64,000 nt of DNA, taken from Phragmitibacter flavus (lineage in GTDB: Bacteria; Verrucomicrobiota; Verrucomicrobiia; Verrucomicrobiales; Verrucomicrobiaceae). Of the stretch, positions 53,820 to 61,255 are shown piece by piece. Where the stretch lies: the NCBI RefSeq assembly GCF_005780165.1, contig NZ_VAUV01000001.1:1-64000 (forward strand), read 5' to 3'. The position numbers were made by a program, and so were the translations under genes. Position 1 is the stretch's first letter. Each line of letters starts with the position of its first letter. The notes below the pieces were generated by a model. That model was not told where the DNA came from. It searched no databases and saw only the letters and a list, made by a program, of their open reading frames with translations.

Positions 53820-54501
53820 CTTCTTGGATTCTGCGGTTGATTGCCACAAGCCGCCGAAGATGAACCTCAGGCGATGAGCGATCACAATGATTGGGCAGGA
53901 TGCCGACCAAATCAAGCTCAAGGGCCGTAGCCACGCTGTTGGGGATGTCTGCCCCGGAGCTATTGAAAATTGTGGGTGGCAAGTGTGAGAAACATCCGTA
54001 GCTCGCGAACAAGTCCGAACAGAAGAGCAACCTGCGGCGCTCGCAATAGAATCCTGAATGCCCTGCTGTGTGTCCAGGCAGGTGAATCACTGTCAAGCCA
54101 TGCCAAATGTCCAAAAAATCCCCGTCGTCGAGAAAGCGTGTCGGAGTGAACTTCCGAAATCCAAGGAGTGGTCTCCCAATCCCTTCAAGGCATCCAGTAA
54201 TCTTCGCTGCACCATGATACGACGGGCAACCTTCGTAGTGCGATGCGTCTTGTCGTGGGGCTGCAATCCACGCTCCGGTCTCTTCTGCAATCCTTCCGAT
54301 ATTCAGAATGTGATCAAGGTGGCCATGCGTAACGATGATCCCGACGATGCGCTCGCTATCCCATCTTCGCTTAATCAATGAGTGCCGCAAAAGGTGGCGA
54401 CCTCCGATGAATCCCCCGTCGATGAGGTAGAGTCCTTTCGAGTCACGCAAGACGTAAAAGTTCACACCGAGTGAGCGAACTTGTAAAAGGTCTTCTTGCA
54501 T
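53788..54501 (-). CDS. metallo-beta-lactamase-fold hydrolase, cassette gene
   Basis: The 237-residue protein has the metal motif VTHGHLDHILN, a second histidine in HLPGHTAGHSG, an aspartate in LLFCSDLFASYG and a last histidine in GILPNHCDRSSP. It belongs to the general MBL-fold hydrolase group (glyoxalase II-like); antibiotic hydrolysis cannot be inferred. The tail AQQAGSSNGG and stop lie in the attC at 53732. ATG 54501 lies ten bases after the next attC. Confidence 0.9.
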   Translation of the reverse strand: MQEDLLQVRSLGVNFYVLRDSKGLYLIDGGFIGGRHLLRHSLIKRRWDSERIVGIIVTHGHLDHILNIGRIAEETGAWIAAPRQDASHYEGCPSYHGAAKITGCLEGIGRPLLGFRKFTPTRFLDDGDFLDIWHGLTVIHLPGHTAGHSGFYCERRRLLFCSDLFASYGCFSHLPPTIFNSSGADIPNSVATALELDLVGILPNHCDRSSPEVHLRRLVAINRRIQEAQQAGSSNGG

Positions 54502-54510
54502 TTCATTTCT

Positions 54511-54598
54511 TGCACAACGTATAGGCCATCCACGGCGGGGAGGGAAGCGCGAATTGAAACAAGAGCGTTACCCGTCGTTGGTTGGCACGTCTTGTTCT
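54511..54598 (-). repeat. attC site, type 1 copy 2
   Basis: On the minus strand it opens GAGAACAAGACGTGCC and closes GGCCTATACGTTGTGC. The central arms are near-identical to the other type 1 copies. The preceding gene ends inside it. Confidence 0.85.
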
Positions 54599-54924
54599 CC
54601 GATGGGTTCTAATGTCGGGCTGGCAATCACTTCGATCAAGAATCCACAATCAGCGGATAGCGCCGCTAGATCACACGGGATTCGCAGTCCATGCACTTCG
54701 TCAACGCTCGCTGCCAAGTGTAGGGTGTAATCAGATCCACCCGCTGAAAGAGACCTCAGCAGGGAGCGCTCTGCTGCTAGAGCGTCGACAATCTCTCTAA
54801 AACTCTCGGGAAGCTCGAAAACCCAGAGGCCAAGATCAGCTCTCACTAGTTCGAAGCACCTCTGTGCAAGATCGTCTTTTCTCGTGCACCTCAGGAGTGC
54901 ATGCGTGATGATGGCTTCGCTCAT
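54568..54924 (-). CDS. small soluble protein of unknown function, cassette gene
   Basis: The 118-residue protein begins MSEAIITHALLRCTRKDDLA, is mixed alpha/beta in pattern and has no signal or membrane segment. No family is recognised. Its last residues, EQDVPTNDG, are encoded by the attC site at 54511. ATG 54924 is seven bases after the short attC at 54932. Confidence 0.6.
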   Translation of the reverse strand: MSEAIITHALLRCTRKDDLAQRCFELVRADLGLWVFELPESFREIVDALAAERSLLRSLSAGGSDYTLHLAASVDEVHGLRIPCDLAALSADCGFLIEVIASPTLEPIGEQDVPTNDG

Positions 54925-54931
54925 ACATTTT

Positions 54932-54987
54932 TAGGCGAAGTGACTCGCGCCACGGGCAGCCGTAGCGTCGACCGCCTTGTTCGGCTC
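54932..54987 (-). repeat. short attC-like site
   Basis: On the minus strand it opens GCCGAACAAGGCGGTCG and closes CGAGTCACTTCGCC. At about 56 bases it is among the shortest here. The GTT of the closing end is replaced by CTT, so this copy is imperfect. Confidence 0.6.
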
Positions 54988-54992
54988 ATGGT

Positions 54993-55319
54993 TCATTTTG
55001 GTATATTCAACTCATTTCCCTCTTTTGTGCCAACGATGATAGACCGGACCCGATCGCGTGGGACAATATATGACGCATTCTTGCGATTCAGTAGCTTGAC
55101 TATCACCCAGTCATTTCGCACTTCCACATAGACGTCCTCTTTGGCCATCGTTGATGTGCCAGGAAGCCCCTTCTCAAAACGGGTAAATCCGGAGACCAAA
55201 TCATTCTGATTGAGGTAGTAGAAATACTCAACCCGTCCTGAGAATAGAAGTTTCGCATTCTGCTCTCCACATCCTGTGAGCAACACGAGTGAGATCGAAA
55301 AGATGAGTAGCTGTTTCAT
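54993..55319 (-). CDS. small lipoprotein, cassette gene
   Basis: The 108-residue protein has a lipoprotein signal with lipobox LTGC (Cys17) and a beta-rich mature part (VEYFYYLNQNDLVSGFTRF, VYVEVRNDWVIVKLLNR). No family is recognised. ATG 55319 lies eight bases after the attC at 55328, and the stop lies five bases before the short attC. Confidence 0.68.
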   Translation of the reverse strand: MKQLLIFSISLVLLTGCGEQNAKLLFSGRVEYFYYLNQNDLVSGFTRFEKGLPGTSTMAKEDVYVEVRNDWVIVKLLNRKNASYIVPRDRVRSIIVGTKEGNELNIPK

Positions 55320-55327
55320 ATGTTTTC

Positions 55328-55452
55328 TGCCGAATGTCGAATCCTCCTACGCCTGATCGGAGGCGACGCTTCGACTGCGGATTGAGGTTGTATTGATCAT
55401 GAGGGCTGGAACTGGCAGCGAGTCAGGCGTTGGGAGTGACGTCTTGTTCGCG
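55328..55452 (-). repeat. attC site, long unique form
   Basis: On the minus strand it opens CGCGAACAAGACGTCACTCC and closes GGATTCGACATTCGGC. The outer arms pair over CCAACGCCTGA / TACGCCTGATC with one extra base in one arm, as attC sites require. At about 125 bases it is the longest here. Confidence 0.78.
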
Positions 55453-55890
55453 TTGTCTTGGGTCAAGCTCGACGCCAAGGCTGTATCTACCGGAGTCTTC
55501 AAAAGGCTTTAACTTGAGGCAATCGACAAAAGCATGTTCCAGTAACCTTGCGAGCGCCTCAGGTTCGATCGGGGCAACATTGAGTGACCTCAGTTGACCA
55601 TCAAGCAGAGACTCCAGATTGATTTCCACCATCTGTTGGAGCTGGTCGAAATCGAGATCGGCGTTGTCGAAGGTAAGAAACCCACCGTCGATGTGCGCAT
55701 CCTCAATGCGATACGAATCGAGTCGCCCACCTTGTCCTTGCCATGAGACGAGGAGTCTTGTGTTAGAGTATTTGCTGCGGTGAACAGTGATACCGTCCAC
55801 CAGTGCTTCAATCAAGGAGCGGTCAGTGGAATCCGGGTGCTCCGCGAGAGGCTCCGGCGGAATCTGTTTCTTGCTCGAGAATGGCCACAT
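55423..55890 (-). CDS. soluble protein of unknown function, cassette gene
   Basis: The 155-residue protein begins MWPFSSKKQIPPEPLAEHPD and has an alternating strand pattern in the middle (SYRIEDAHIDGGFLTFDNAD). No family is recognised. The frame is open to 55920, but those codons belong to the neighbouring attC, so ATG 55890 was chosen; it lies just after the site. The tail QDVTPNA ends inside the attC at 55328. Confidence 0.6.
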   Translation of the reverse strand: MWPFSSKKQIPPEPLAEHPDSTDRSLIEALVDGITVHRSKYSNTRLLVSWQGQGGRLDSYRIEDAHIDGGFLTFDNADLDFDQLQQMVEINLESLLDGQLRSLNVAPIEPEALARLLEHAFVDCLKLKPFEDSGRYSLGVELDPRQREQDVTPNA

Positions 55891-55897
55891 AATTCTG

Positions 55898-56021
55898 TGC
55901 AGAACGTCGAGGCCTGGCACCCGCTACCGGGAGCGCCCCTCCGCCTCAAGTTGAGGTTTGTCGCTACCCTCCGACTTCGACTTGGGGCGGGTAGCGGGTT
56001 GTCCAGTGCCCCCTAGTTCGG
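55898..56021 (-). repeat. attC site, type 3 copy 1
   Basis: On the minus strand it opens CCGAACTAGGGGGCACTGG and closes GGCCTCGACGTTCTGC. The arms ACAACCCGCTACCCGC and its partner pair with an extra base. It is nearly the same as the site at 63584 and encodes the last 30 or so residues of the gene at 55924. Confidence 0.82.
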
Positions 56022-56463
56022 TCCTCTTTTCTTGCGGCAAGACCTGCGGCTTTGGTCTGAACTGATTCACTGGGAAGGGTATCCAATCGACTTCCCGAAG
56101 GCTCTCCTCCAGATCATCCGGTATGCGCATCCCACGGAGCCTAAGGCGCAATTGCTTCTCCCTGACACGAGCCAATTTCGTGACAAACTGGCTACGTTCG
56201 CTGAGCAAAGTGCCGAGAGCCCAATCGAGATGATGATCACGGTTCTGATCGCCTAGATGATGGAGGTGACAGCGTCCAATCTTGGCTTGAAGTTGGGATT
56301 CGCCGATCCAGTAGAAACTCTCGTAACGTGTTAGCGTCTCTTGGTATGAGAGTCCACATCCCTTGCAGTAGATGGAAACGCAGCTCCGGAAGCGGCTTTG
56401 GCGCTGCCAAAACGGCCGACTGGAGTCGATAGCCTCGCTAAACTGCTGATTGAATGTGCTCAC
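55924..56463 (-). CDS. protein with cysteine/histidine cluster, cassette gene
   Basis: The roughly 179-residue product has a CSIYCKGCGLSY segment and HLHHLGDQNRDHH, a possible zinc-binding cluster, which is inference. The C-terminal part, GTGQPATRPKSKSEGSDKPQ onward, is encoded by the attC site and recurs in the gene at 63609. The frame is open upstream to 56637, but that crosses another attC and another gene. After cassette insertion only codons past the GTT of the site at 56472 belong to this cassette, so GTG 56463 is the best start. Confidence 0.5.
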   Translation of the reverse strand: MSTFNQQFSEAIDSSRPFWQRQSRFRSCVSIYCKGCGLSYQETLTRYESFYWIGESQLQAKIGRCHLHHLGDQNRDHHLDWALGTLLSERSQFVTKLARVREKQLRLRLRGMRIPDDLEESLREVDWIPFPVNQFRPKPQVLPQEKRTELGGTGQPATRPKSKSEGSDKPQLEAEGRSR

Positions 56464-56471
56464 AAATTTGT

Positions 56472-56561
56472 GACCGAACGTATAGGCCATCCACGGCGGG
56501 GAGGAAAGCCCGAATTCAAAGATGGATGTTACCCGCCGTTGGATGCGCCGACTTGTTCTGC
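56472..56561 (-). repeat. attC site, type 1 copy 3
   Basis: On the minus strand it opens GCAGAACAAGTCGGCGC and closes GGCCTATACGTTCGGTC. The central arms match the other type 1 copies. Confidence 0.87.
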
Positions 56562-56915
56562 TTCTTGTTTGGACGGTGGCGGCCAAAGAACTGTCTTGGA
56601 TCTCGCAAATGGCTCCGCCACCACGGACGGCTTCCAAGCATCTAGGTTCGGGAACCTTGCGAGGACTGTCTCTGCCGCTGTCATGACGCTCCGAAATCCA
56701 TCATCATCTTCGCTGACGTCAAATGGTTTGCCTGACTCGGTGTAGAAACTGATTCGAACCTGATCGAATGAGAACAGATCGATCTTGTATGCGACGACCC
56801 GCGATACGTCGCTCCATCGGAACCTTTGCTCGGTGGCATCCTTCAATCGATGGACAACGACCTCCTCAGCAGTTGCGATGAGCCGATTCTCCTTAAGATT
56901 GCTGCTTATGCTCAT
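56529..56915 (-). CDS. soluble protein of unknown function, cassette gene
   Basis: The 128-residue protein begins MSISSNLKENRLIATAEEVV and contains a strand-rich centre (RVVAYKIDLFSFDQVRISFY) that may be a PH-like fold, which is only a pattern impression. The tail EAEQVGASNGG ends in the attC at 56472. ATG 56915 lies ten bases after the attC at 56926; the open frame beyond it belongs to that site. Confidence 0.58.
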   Translation of the reverse strand: MSISSNLKENRLIATAEEVVVHRLKDATEQRFRWSDVSRVVAYKIDLFSFDQVRISFYTESGKPFDVSEDDDGFRSVMTAAETVLARFPNLDAWKPSVVAEPFARSKTVLWPPPSKQEAEQVGASNGG

Positions 56916-56925
56916 CGTATTTCTT

Positions 56926-57015
56926 GGCAGAACGTCTAGCTCATCCACGGCGGGGATGGAAGCCCGAATTCAAACAGGAGCGTTACCCGCCGTTGGATGG
57001 AGCGGCTTGTTCGCC
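56926..57015 (-). repeat. attC site, type 1 copy 4
   Basis: On the minus strand it opens GGCGAACAAGCCGCTCC and closes GAGCTAGACGTTCTGCC. The arms ATCCAACGGCGGG and CCCGCCGTGGAT pair with one extrahelical base, the textbook attC form. Confidence 0.9.
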
Positions 57016-57507
57016 TTCGGTTTGCTTTTCTTGGGGGGGTGTCTTCTCGCCCTTGGCTAGAATGAATGTCTCTTGGTGCTTGAGTGATCTGACCTGGAGA
57101 ACGGCACTGCCATCCTCCTTAATCGTGATGATGGTCTTCCAAGTTGGGTGATCTGACCAAATCCTGTATGTCAGGGTGTTCTCTGTGACCTCAGTAATTG
57201 TGATTCCCTTGCTCTTGATGACCTCGCCCCCTTGCTTCGTCCAGACCTGTTGTATTGCCCCACTTTCGTGGCGGCGAAACGCTATCTCTTGTGGGGACGC
57301 GAACTTTCCTTGCGGGCTTTCTTCTCCGAGTGATGTGTAATCGACCTCACCCTCTCGAAGCAATCTGAAGTAGTGGCGCTTCACGCTCCACGTTCCCTGA
57401 AACCTAGCGTCGGGCACATCCGTCGCGGATTGGGCACGTCCAGTCACCTGCAGCAACGCCAAGCACAGCAAACATATGAGGATGAGGCGTCGGTGCAACA
57501 GATTCAT
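56983..57507 (-). CDS. exported lipocalin-like protein of unknown function, cassette gene
   Basis: The 174-residue protein has a signal peptide (about 1-27, ending RAQSA), then FQGTWSVKRHYFRLLREGEV and repeated strands (TLTYRIWSDHPTWKTIITIK) that resemble lipocalin-like or DUF-type beta barrels reporting a GTW start. The tail EGEQAAPSNGG lies in the attC at 56926. ATG 57507 is six bases after the next attC. Confidence 0.65.
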   Translation of the reverse strand: MNLLHRRLILICLLCLALLQVTGRAQSATDVPDARFQGTWSVKRHYFRLLREGEVDYTSLGEESPQGKFASPQEIAFRRHESGAIQQVWTKQGGEVIKSKGITITEVTENTLTYRIWSDHPTWKTIITIKEDGSAVLQVRSLKHQETFILAKGEKTPPQEKQTEGEQAAPSNGG

Positions 57508-57513
57508 TTTAAT

Positions 57514-57601
57514 GGCGAACGTCTAGCTCATCCACGGCGGGGAAGGAAGCCCGAATTCAAACTGGAGCGCTGCCCGCCGTTGGATGGAGCGTCTTGTTGG
57601 C
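57514..57601 (-). repeat. attC site, type 1 copy 5
   Basis: On the minus strand it opens AGCCAACAAGACGCTCC and closes GAGCTAGACGTTCGCC. It is close to copy 4 in both arms and spacer. Confidence 0.9.
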
Positions 57602-57608
57602 TTTGTCT

Positions 57609-57968
57609 TCATTCTGGCTTGTCTCCGTGAAAATGCTCCCAAGCTGCACCTTCAAGCTCTCCGCCTGTCAGCAAGGTTCCGTCATCGGCGCGCAACTCGT
57701 AGTCGCTCTGAAGGCCGCCGATAGACGCCGCGCCATCAAGACCGAGAAGTAATGTGTAGAATGCGTCTGTCAGTGATCCATCTAAAATAGTTCTTAATGC
57801 CTTCGCTTGTCCGTCGGAAAGCCCCATTGCTGCAATCTGTGTTGCAACCGCCGCGCCGGATTCAGGATCGAAGTATGTCGAAAGCATGTCCTCCTTCTGG
57901 CGGGCGACACAGGCTGCGAATTCGTGCGGAGTCATGTTATTCTTAGCCAACATACAGATAGTCTGCAT
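57609..57968 (-). CDS. soluble protein of unknown function, cassette gene
   Basis: The 119-residue frame begins MQTICMLAKNNMTPHEFAAC and has a helical first half and a short acidic C terminus. No family is recognised. ATG 57968 overlaps the first CTGC-N6-GCAG palindrome; the ATG codons at 57950 and 57935 are equally possible starts. No attC lies close to its right, so it may carry its own promoter in the palindrome region. The stop lies seven bases before the attC at 57514. Confidence 0.58.
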   Translation of the reverse strand: MQTICMLAKNNMTPHEFAACVARQKEDMLSTYFDPESGAAVATQIAAMGLSDGQAKALRTILDGSLTDAFYTLLLGLDGAASIGGLQSDYELRADDGTLLTGGELEGAAWEHFHGDKPE

Positions 57969-58084
57969 TTTTGCAGGAAAATCTACAGCTCTATAGTCTG
58001 CGTTTTTGCAGACTAATTCCGGATTCTCAATAGTGACAATGCAGGTTTTTGCCCGAAATAGGGCGTTAGGCTGCGAAAATGCAG
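57963..58084. promoter_or_regulatory. cluster of CTGC-N6-GCAG palindromes, possible operators
   Basis: Three short inverted repeats occur in 122 bases: CTGC-ATTTTT-GCAG at 57963, AGTCTGC-GTTTTT-GCAGACT at 57995-58014 and CTGC-GAAAAT-GCAG at 58071. The form resembles clustered repressor sites more than terminators. They lie just upstream of the leftward gene at 57609 and about 320 bases before the RelBE remnant. Confidence 0.5.
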
Positions 58085-58408
58085 GAATATCCCGGACTAT
58101 TGGGGATTTCCTTCAAGACAAGTTTTGAGCCGTGACTTGAGGTGGATCTTGTCGAACAAGCTCTTCAGGAAAACGGGAGGGTGGGAGGTGAGTTGCCCGA
58201 GGTCAAGTCTGCGTCGGGTGGGGATTTTAAGATGTCGGCCAAAGATTCGTCAGCGTATCGTGACAATTGGAAAATCTGGGACTGCTGTCATTAGACCTGG
58301 TATCGAGTCCCGTTCTGTGAGGCTTTAGCCGGCCAAGTCTCGCGGGTCTCCGCTTGGAAGGTGCTGAGTAATGATGATTGAAGGGTTCTATGGGCAACTT
58401 CGGAAGAA
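58085..58408. other. gap without recognisable gene
   Basis: This stretch of about 320 bases lies between the palindrome cluster and the toxin-antitoxin remnant. Short frames exist on both strands but none has recognisable protein character. A perfect GTTAGGC heptamer lies just before it, at 58065, but no paired arm was found. Confidence 0.35.
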
Positions 58409-58735
58409 ATGCAATCCATCCCGCCTTCGTCGGGTGTGGTGGAGGTGTTCTTCCATTCTCCCGCCTCATCAATCTTAGAGCGTTTGGCCAGGAAGACCGG
58501 ACGCACCAAGACTTTCCATGCTCGCGAGGCGATTCTCGAACACCTTGTCGACCTGGAGGACATTTATCTGGTTTCTCAACGTCTGAAGCGCCCGGCCAAA
58601 ACCTACTCCGCAGAGGAAGTGGAACCTGGGCTGGGTCTATGGGTTCGACGAACGGGCATTAAAGGAACTCCGAAAGCTCGGCAAACAGGCCCAACGCGAC
58701 ATCATCACCTACCTCGACAAGCGGATTTCCAGTGA
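58409..58735 (+). pseudogene. RelB-type antitoxin, fused into the toxin by a deletion
   Basis: The frame encodes a ribbon-helix-helix antitoxin: LERLARKTGRTKTFHAREAI, EHLVDLEDIYLVSQRL and TYSAEEVEPGLGL. A normal family member stops just after LGL. Here the stop is missing and the frame runs on, out of frame, through the start of the toxin gene. The N-terminal 20 residues also look atypical. A small deletion at the gene junction explains both features. It is one of the few rightward genes in the array. Confidence 0.72.
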
Positions 58736-58892
58736 CGACGATCCCCGCCGTTTTGGCAAAGGCCTCAAGGCGGACATGGTCGGACTGTGTCGCTACAGAG
58801 TCGGAGATTACCTAATCCTTTGCCAGATCAAGGACGGGGAGCTTTTGATGCTGGTGGTCGCCGTCGGACATCGTCGCGATGTTTACGAGTAG
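58623..58892 (+). pseudogene. RelE-type toxin without a start codon
   Basis: The frame reads WVYGFDERALKELRKLGKQA, then DDDPRRFGKGLKADMVGLCR, YRVGDYLILCQIKDGELLML and GHRRDVYE, a nearly complete RelE/ParE-fold mRNA-interferase-type toxin. Upstream in frame there is a TGA at 58584 and no ATG, GTG or TTG between it and the toxin body. The start was lost in the same junction deletion that removed the antitoxin stop. A CTG at 58626 could start it weakly. Confidence 0.75.
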
Positions 58893-58970
58893 CGATGCCG
58901 CAATATTCAAAGGTTGCTCAAAGGGATAGACTCATTTTGGCAGCGGATCACCGTCGGCTGCCTATATCCG

Positions 58971-59453
58971 TTAATTTGGGGAGTTTCCTCTAGGTTGTGA
59001 TCTCAAAGTGAACATCACAATTAATGCCGTTACAAAAGCGTAGTAAATACAATTGTATGGATACAGAAGATTTCCTTTAACTCCTGAATACCACGGCATT
59101 GGATGCATGTCTGATAGGTTGAGCGAAAAAAGATTCTTTAATGCCCTGTCTCTTTCAGCGGCTGTTGGAAATATCTGCTTGAAACCATCTGAGCTTCTTA
59201 CGACAAAATAGTCATCAGCAGTCTTCCCAGTAAATATAGACCCGGACATCAAAAATTCGGTTACGTCAGGAATTTGAAAATGAGGGGTGTCGGGTAAACC
59301 ACGATTTCTGAAATTTAGCGAGAGAGGTGCGTTTACCCATGGGGCGATCAGTTTGGAATTGGCATCCAGATACAATGACGGATCTCTGTTAAGACACCCA
59401 TCAAACAAGAATACAGGCAATACGAAGATAGCCAGTAATTTTAAAGCTCGCAT
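58971..59453 (-). CDS. small lipoprotein with C-terminal membrane helix, AT-rich cassette gene
   Basis: The 160-residue protein has a lipoprotein signal with FDGC (Cys20), a soluble middle (PHFQIPDVTEFLMSGSIFTG) and a C-terminal membrane helix (about 135-150, IYYAFVTALIVMFTLR). No family is recognised. The gene is visibly richer in A and T than its surroundings, which suggests recent acquisition. A CTACGTTCG end, as in attC sites, lies 18 bases before ATG 59453, matching the spacing of the other cassettes. Confidence 0.62.
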   Translation of the reverse strand: MRALKLLAIFVLPVFLFDGCLNRDPSLYLDANSKLIAPWVNAPLSLNFRNRGLPDTPHFQIPDVTEFLMSGSIFTGKTADDYFVVRSSDGFKQIFPTAAERDRALKNLFSLNLSDMHPMPWYSGVKGNLLYPYNCIYYAFVTALIVMFTLRSQPRGNSPN

Positions 59454-59663
59454 TTTGTGATACCTTTACGAACGTAGATGTTCCCAGACATTCCGGGAGT
59501 TTATTGTCTTCATCATGCTAATGATAGTGTAGCGTATCAAAGATCTTTTTCAAAAAAGCTGAGGTGTTCTAAGAGACGGCGACTTCATCCCTTTGGCGCT
59601 TCGCCATGTTGGACAATACCCTCTCCGATGATCACAGACGTGATCGGTGCTGCTAAGTTGTGT

Positions 59664-60644
59664 TCAATCGTCGTGCTTCAGCGTGATGATGACATTTCCC
59701 CTCTTGCGTCCGGTATCGACGTAGCGGTGAGCCTCCACCATCTGTTCGAACGGATAGCGCCGATCAATGACTGGTCTGAACTCTCCTGCCTCCGCCAGTC
59801 CCGCAAGAAAACGCAAATCTTCCACCCGCACGGCTGCTGGCCCGGCGATGATTTTTTTGCGGCTCGTCATCGACACCCATGGAATCTGAAGCATTTGGGG
59901 CAGCCCCGCCAAAACCAAGAGAAGGCGTCCCCCTTCCTTCAACGAACCTTTGCTGCGGGAAAACGGAGCCGTGCCGACCGTATCCATAATGACATCATAG
60001 GATTCACCATTCTGCGTGAAGTCTTCCTGGGTGTAGTCGATGACATGACTGGCCCCCAGAGTTCTCACCAGGTCCATGTTCGCGGTGCTGCACACCCCGG
60101 TGACGTCTGCTCCGAAGTGTTTGGCAAGCTGGACCGCCGCGGTGCCCACCCCTCCGGAAGCGCCATTGATGAGCAATTTCCCCCCGCTCTGAAGTTTTCC
60201 TCTTCTCAAAAAATCCAAGGCTGTCGTTCCACCAAAAGAGAGCGCGGCGGCTTCGTCGTAGGACAGGTTGGGCGGTTTGACCACCACCGCACCGTCTTGC
60301 GGCAAACATTGGTATTCGGCATGACAACCCATGCTGACATCGCTGAACGCAAAAACCGGGTCACCGACTTTGAACTTGGTGACGTCTTTGCCGACCGACT
60401 CAACCACCCCGGCCAGCTCCGACCCCAATATGGATTGCCTGGGTGTCCAAATTCCAAATACCAAACGCGTGAGGAGCCCGAAGCCAGCAGGCACATTGAG
60501 ACTTCGCACCCTCCAGTCGCCTGATGTAACCGTTGTCGCGTGGATTTTGATCAAGACCTCATGGTTTTTGGGGCTGGGCTTTTCGACCTCCTTCAACTGA
60601 AGCACCTCGGGCGGGCCGTATTTTTCATAAATAACCGCTTTCAT
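59664..60644 (-). CDS. NAD(P)-dependent quinone oxidoreductase-like MDR protein
   Basis: The 326-residue protein is a zinc-free medium-chain dehydrogenase. Marks are MKAVIYEKYGPPEVLQLKEV, TTVTSGDWRVRSL, LGSELAGVVESVG, the nucleotide motif INGASGGVGTAAVQLAKHFG and ASHVIDYTQEDF. It likely reduces quinones or enones with NADPH. It is larger than most cassette genes but has their orientation. ATG 60644 lies 28 bases after the attC-like site at 60673. Its own downstream attC could not be defined. Confidence 0.92.
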   Translation of the reverse strand: MKAVIYEKYGPPEVLQLKEVEKPSPKNHEVLIKIHATTVTSGDWRVRSLNVPAGFGLLTRLVFGIWTPRQSILGSELAGVVESVGKDVTKFKVGDPVFAFSDVSMGCHAEYQCLPQDGAVVVKPPNLSYDEAAALSFGGTTALDFLRRGKLQSGGKLLINGASGGVGTAAVQLAKHFGADVTGVCSTANMDLVRTLGASHVIDYTQEDFTQNGESYDVIMDTVGTAPFSRSKGSLKEGGRLLLVLAGLPQMLQIPWVSMTSRKKIIAGPAAVRVEDLRFLAGLAEAGEFRPVIDRRYPFEQMVEAHRYVDTGRKRGNVIITLKHDD

Positions 60645-60672
60645 AAGTTAGCTTTTCGACCTTGAGGGTGAT

Positions 60673-60787
60673 TTGAACGGCTGTCATCCGTGTTGTCCAT
60701 CGCTTTAGATCAGGCGACGGAGAGCGGGAAGCGTTGATGACACGACCGATGCCATACGATCCGTTGCCTGCATCCGTTTTGTTTGCC
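60673..60787 (-). repeat. attC-like site, type 2
   Basis: On the minus strand it opens GGCAAACAAAACGGATGC and closes with a CCGTTCA end. About 60 bases are almost identical to the site at 62445. The outer arms pair less well than in type 1. Confidence 0.62.
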
Positions 60788-60800
60788 GTTGTTTGGTGAT

Positions 60801-61247
60801 TCAGCCATCGAATCTTACCTCTGTCACCCTCAAGTCAGAATCAAGTCCGAGATCAACATCAAGGTGGTTGAAGGCAGCTGTTCCGGAATACCACAGATGC
60901 GCGCTTCCATCGGCGTAAAAGCAAACCAGCCGAAGAGACAGTTCAGAGAGAAGGTCCTCTGAAGTCCTCTTCCATCGGTCGCCGAAGTATGCTTGATGCT
61001 TGTGATGGATTTCCGTTGCGAAATCTCTGAGCATTCGGGTCTCGTGAGCCATCAGGAGATGCCAGGCCGCCTCGCTCATCTGAAGGAAGTCTGCCCAATC
61101 GAGCGTCCTCTCCGAATCGCCAACTAATGCCACCTCAATCTCGTTTTCTGGGTGACCTCGATAGACGCCGTCAAGAGTCGACCACTCCGGTAGCTCATTG
61201 TCCCAAACGAACTGCTCAAAGATCTGGCTATGGGGCACGGGAGGCAT
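60801..61247 (-). CDS. soluble protein of unknown function, cassette gene
   Basis: The 148-residue protein begins MPPVPHSQIFEQFVWDNELP and ends with FYADGSAHLWYSGTAAFNHL and a DLGLDSDLRVTEVRFDG strand. The pattern suggests a compact alpha/beta domain; no family is recognised. ATG 61247 lies eight bases after the short attC at 61256. Confidence 0.62.
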   Translation of the reverse strand: MPPVPHSQIFEQFVWDNELPEWSTLDGVYRGHPENEIEVALVGDSERTLDWADFLQMSEAAWHLLMAHETRMLRDFATEIHHKHQAYFGDRWKRTSEDLLSELSLRLVCFYADGSAHLWYSGTAAFNHLDVDLGLDSDLRVTEVRFDG

Positions 61248-61255
61248 CCGTTTTC

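Noticed and set aside
50014-54501. Beta-lactam resistance from the AmpC-like and MBL-fold proteins
   Set aside because: Both folds are dominated by non-resistance hydrolases, and nothing in the sequences points to antibiotic substrates.
56464-56637. Upstream extension of the cassette gene ending at 55924
   Set aside because: It would run through an attC site and the neighbouring cassette gene. The cassette model places the start after the GTT of that site.
53732-57601. Regular repeats considered as a CRISPR array
   Set aside because: The repeats are 500-1400 bases apart with genes between them, are imperfect palindromes of about 90 bases and differ at their ends. They fit attC sites, not CRISPR.
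58060-58075. GGGCGTTAGGC as a canonical attC end on the plus strand
   Set aside because: The heptamer GTTAGGC is perfect, but I found no partner arm at a suitable distance and the orientation opposes all other sites.
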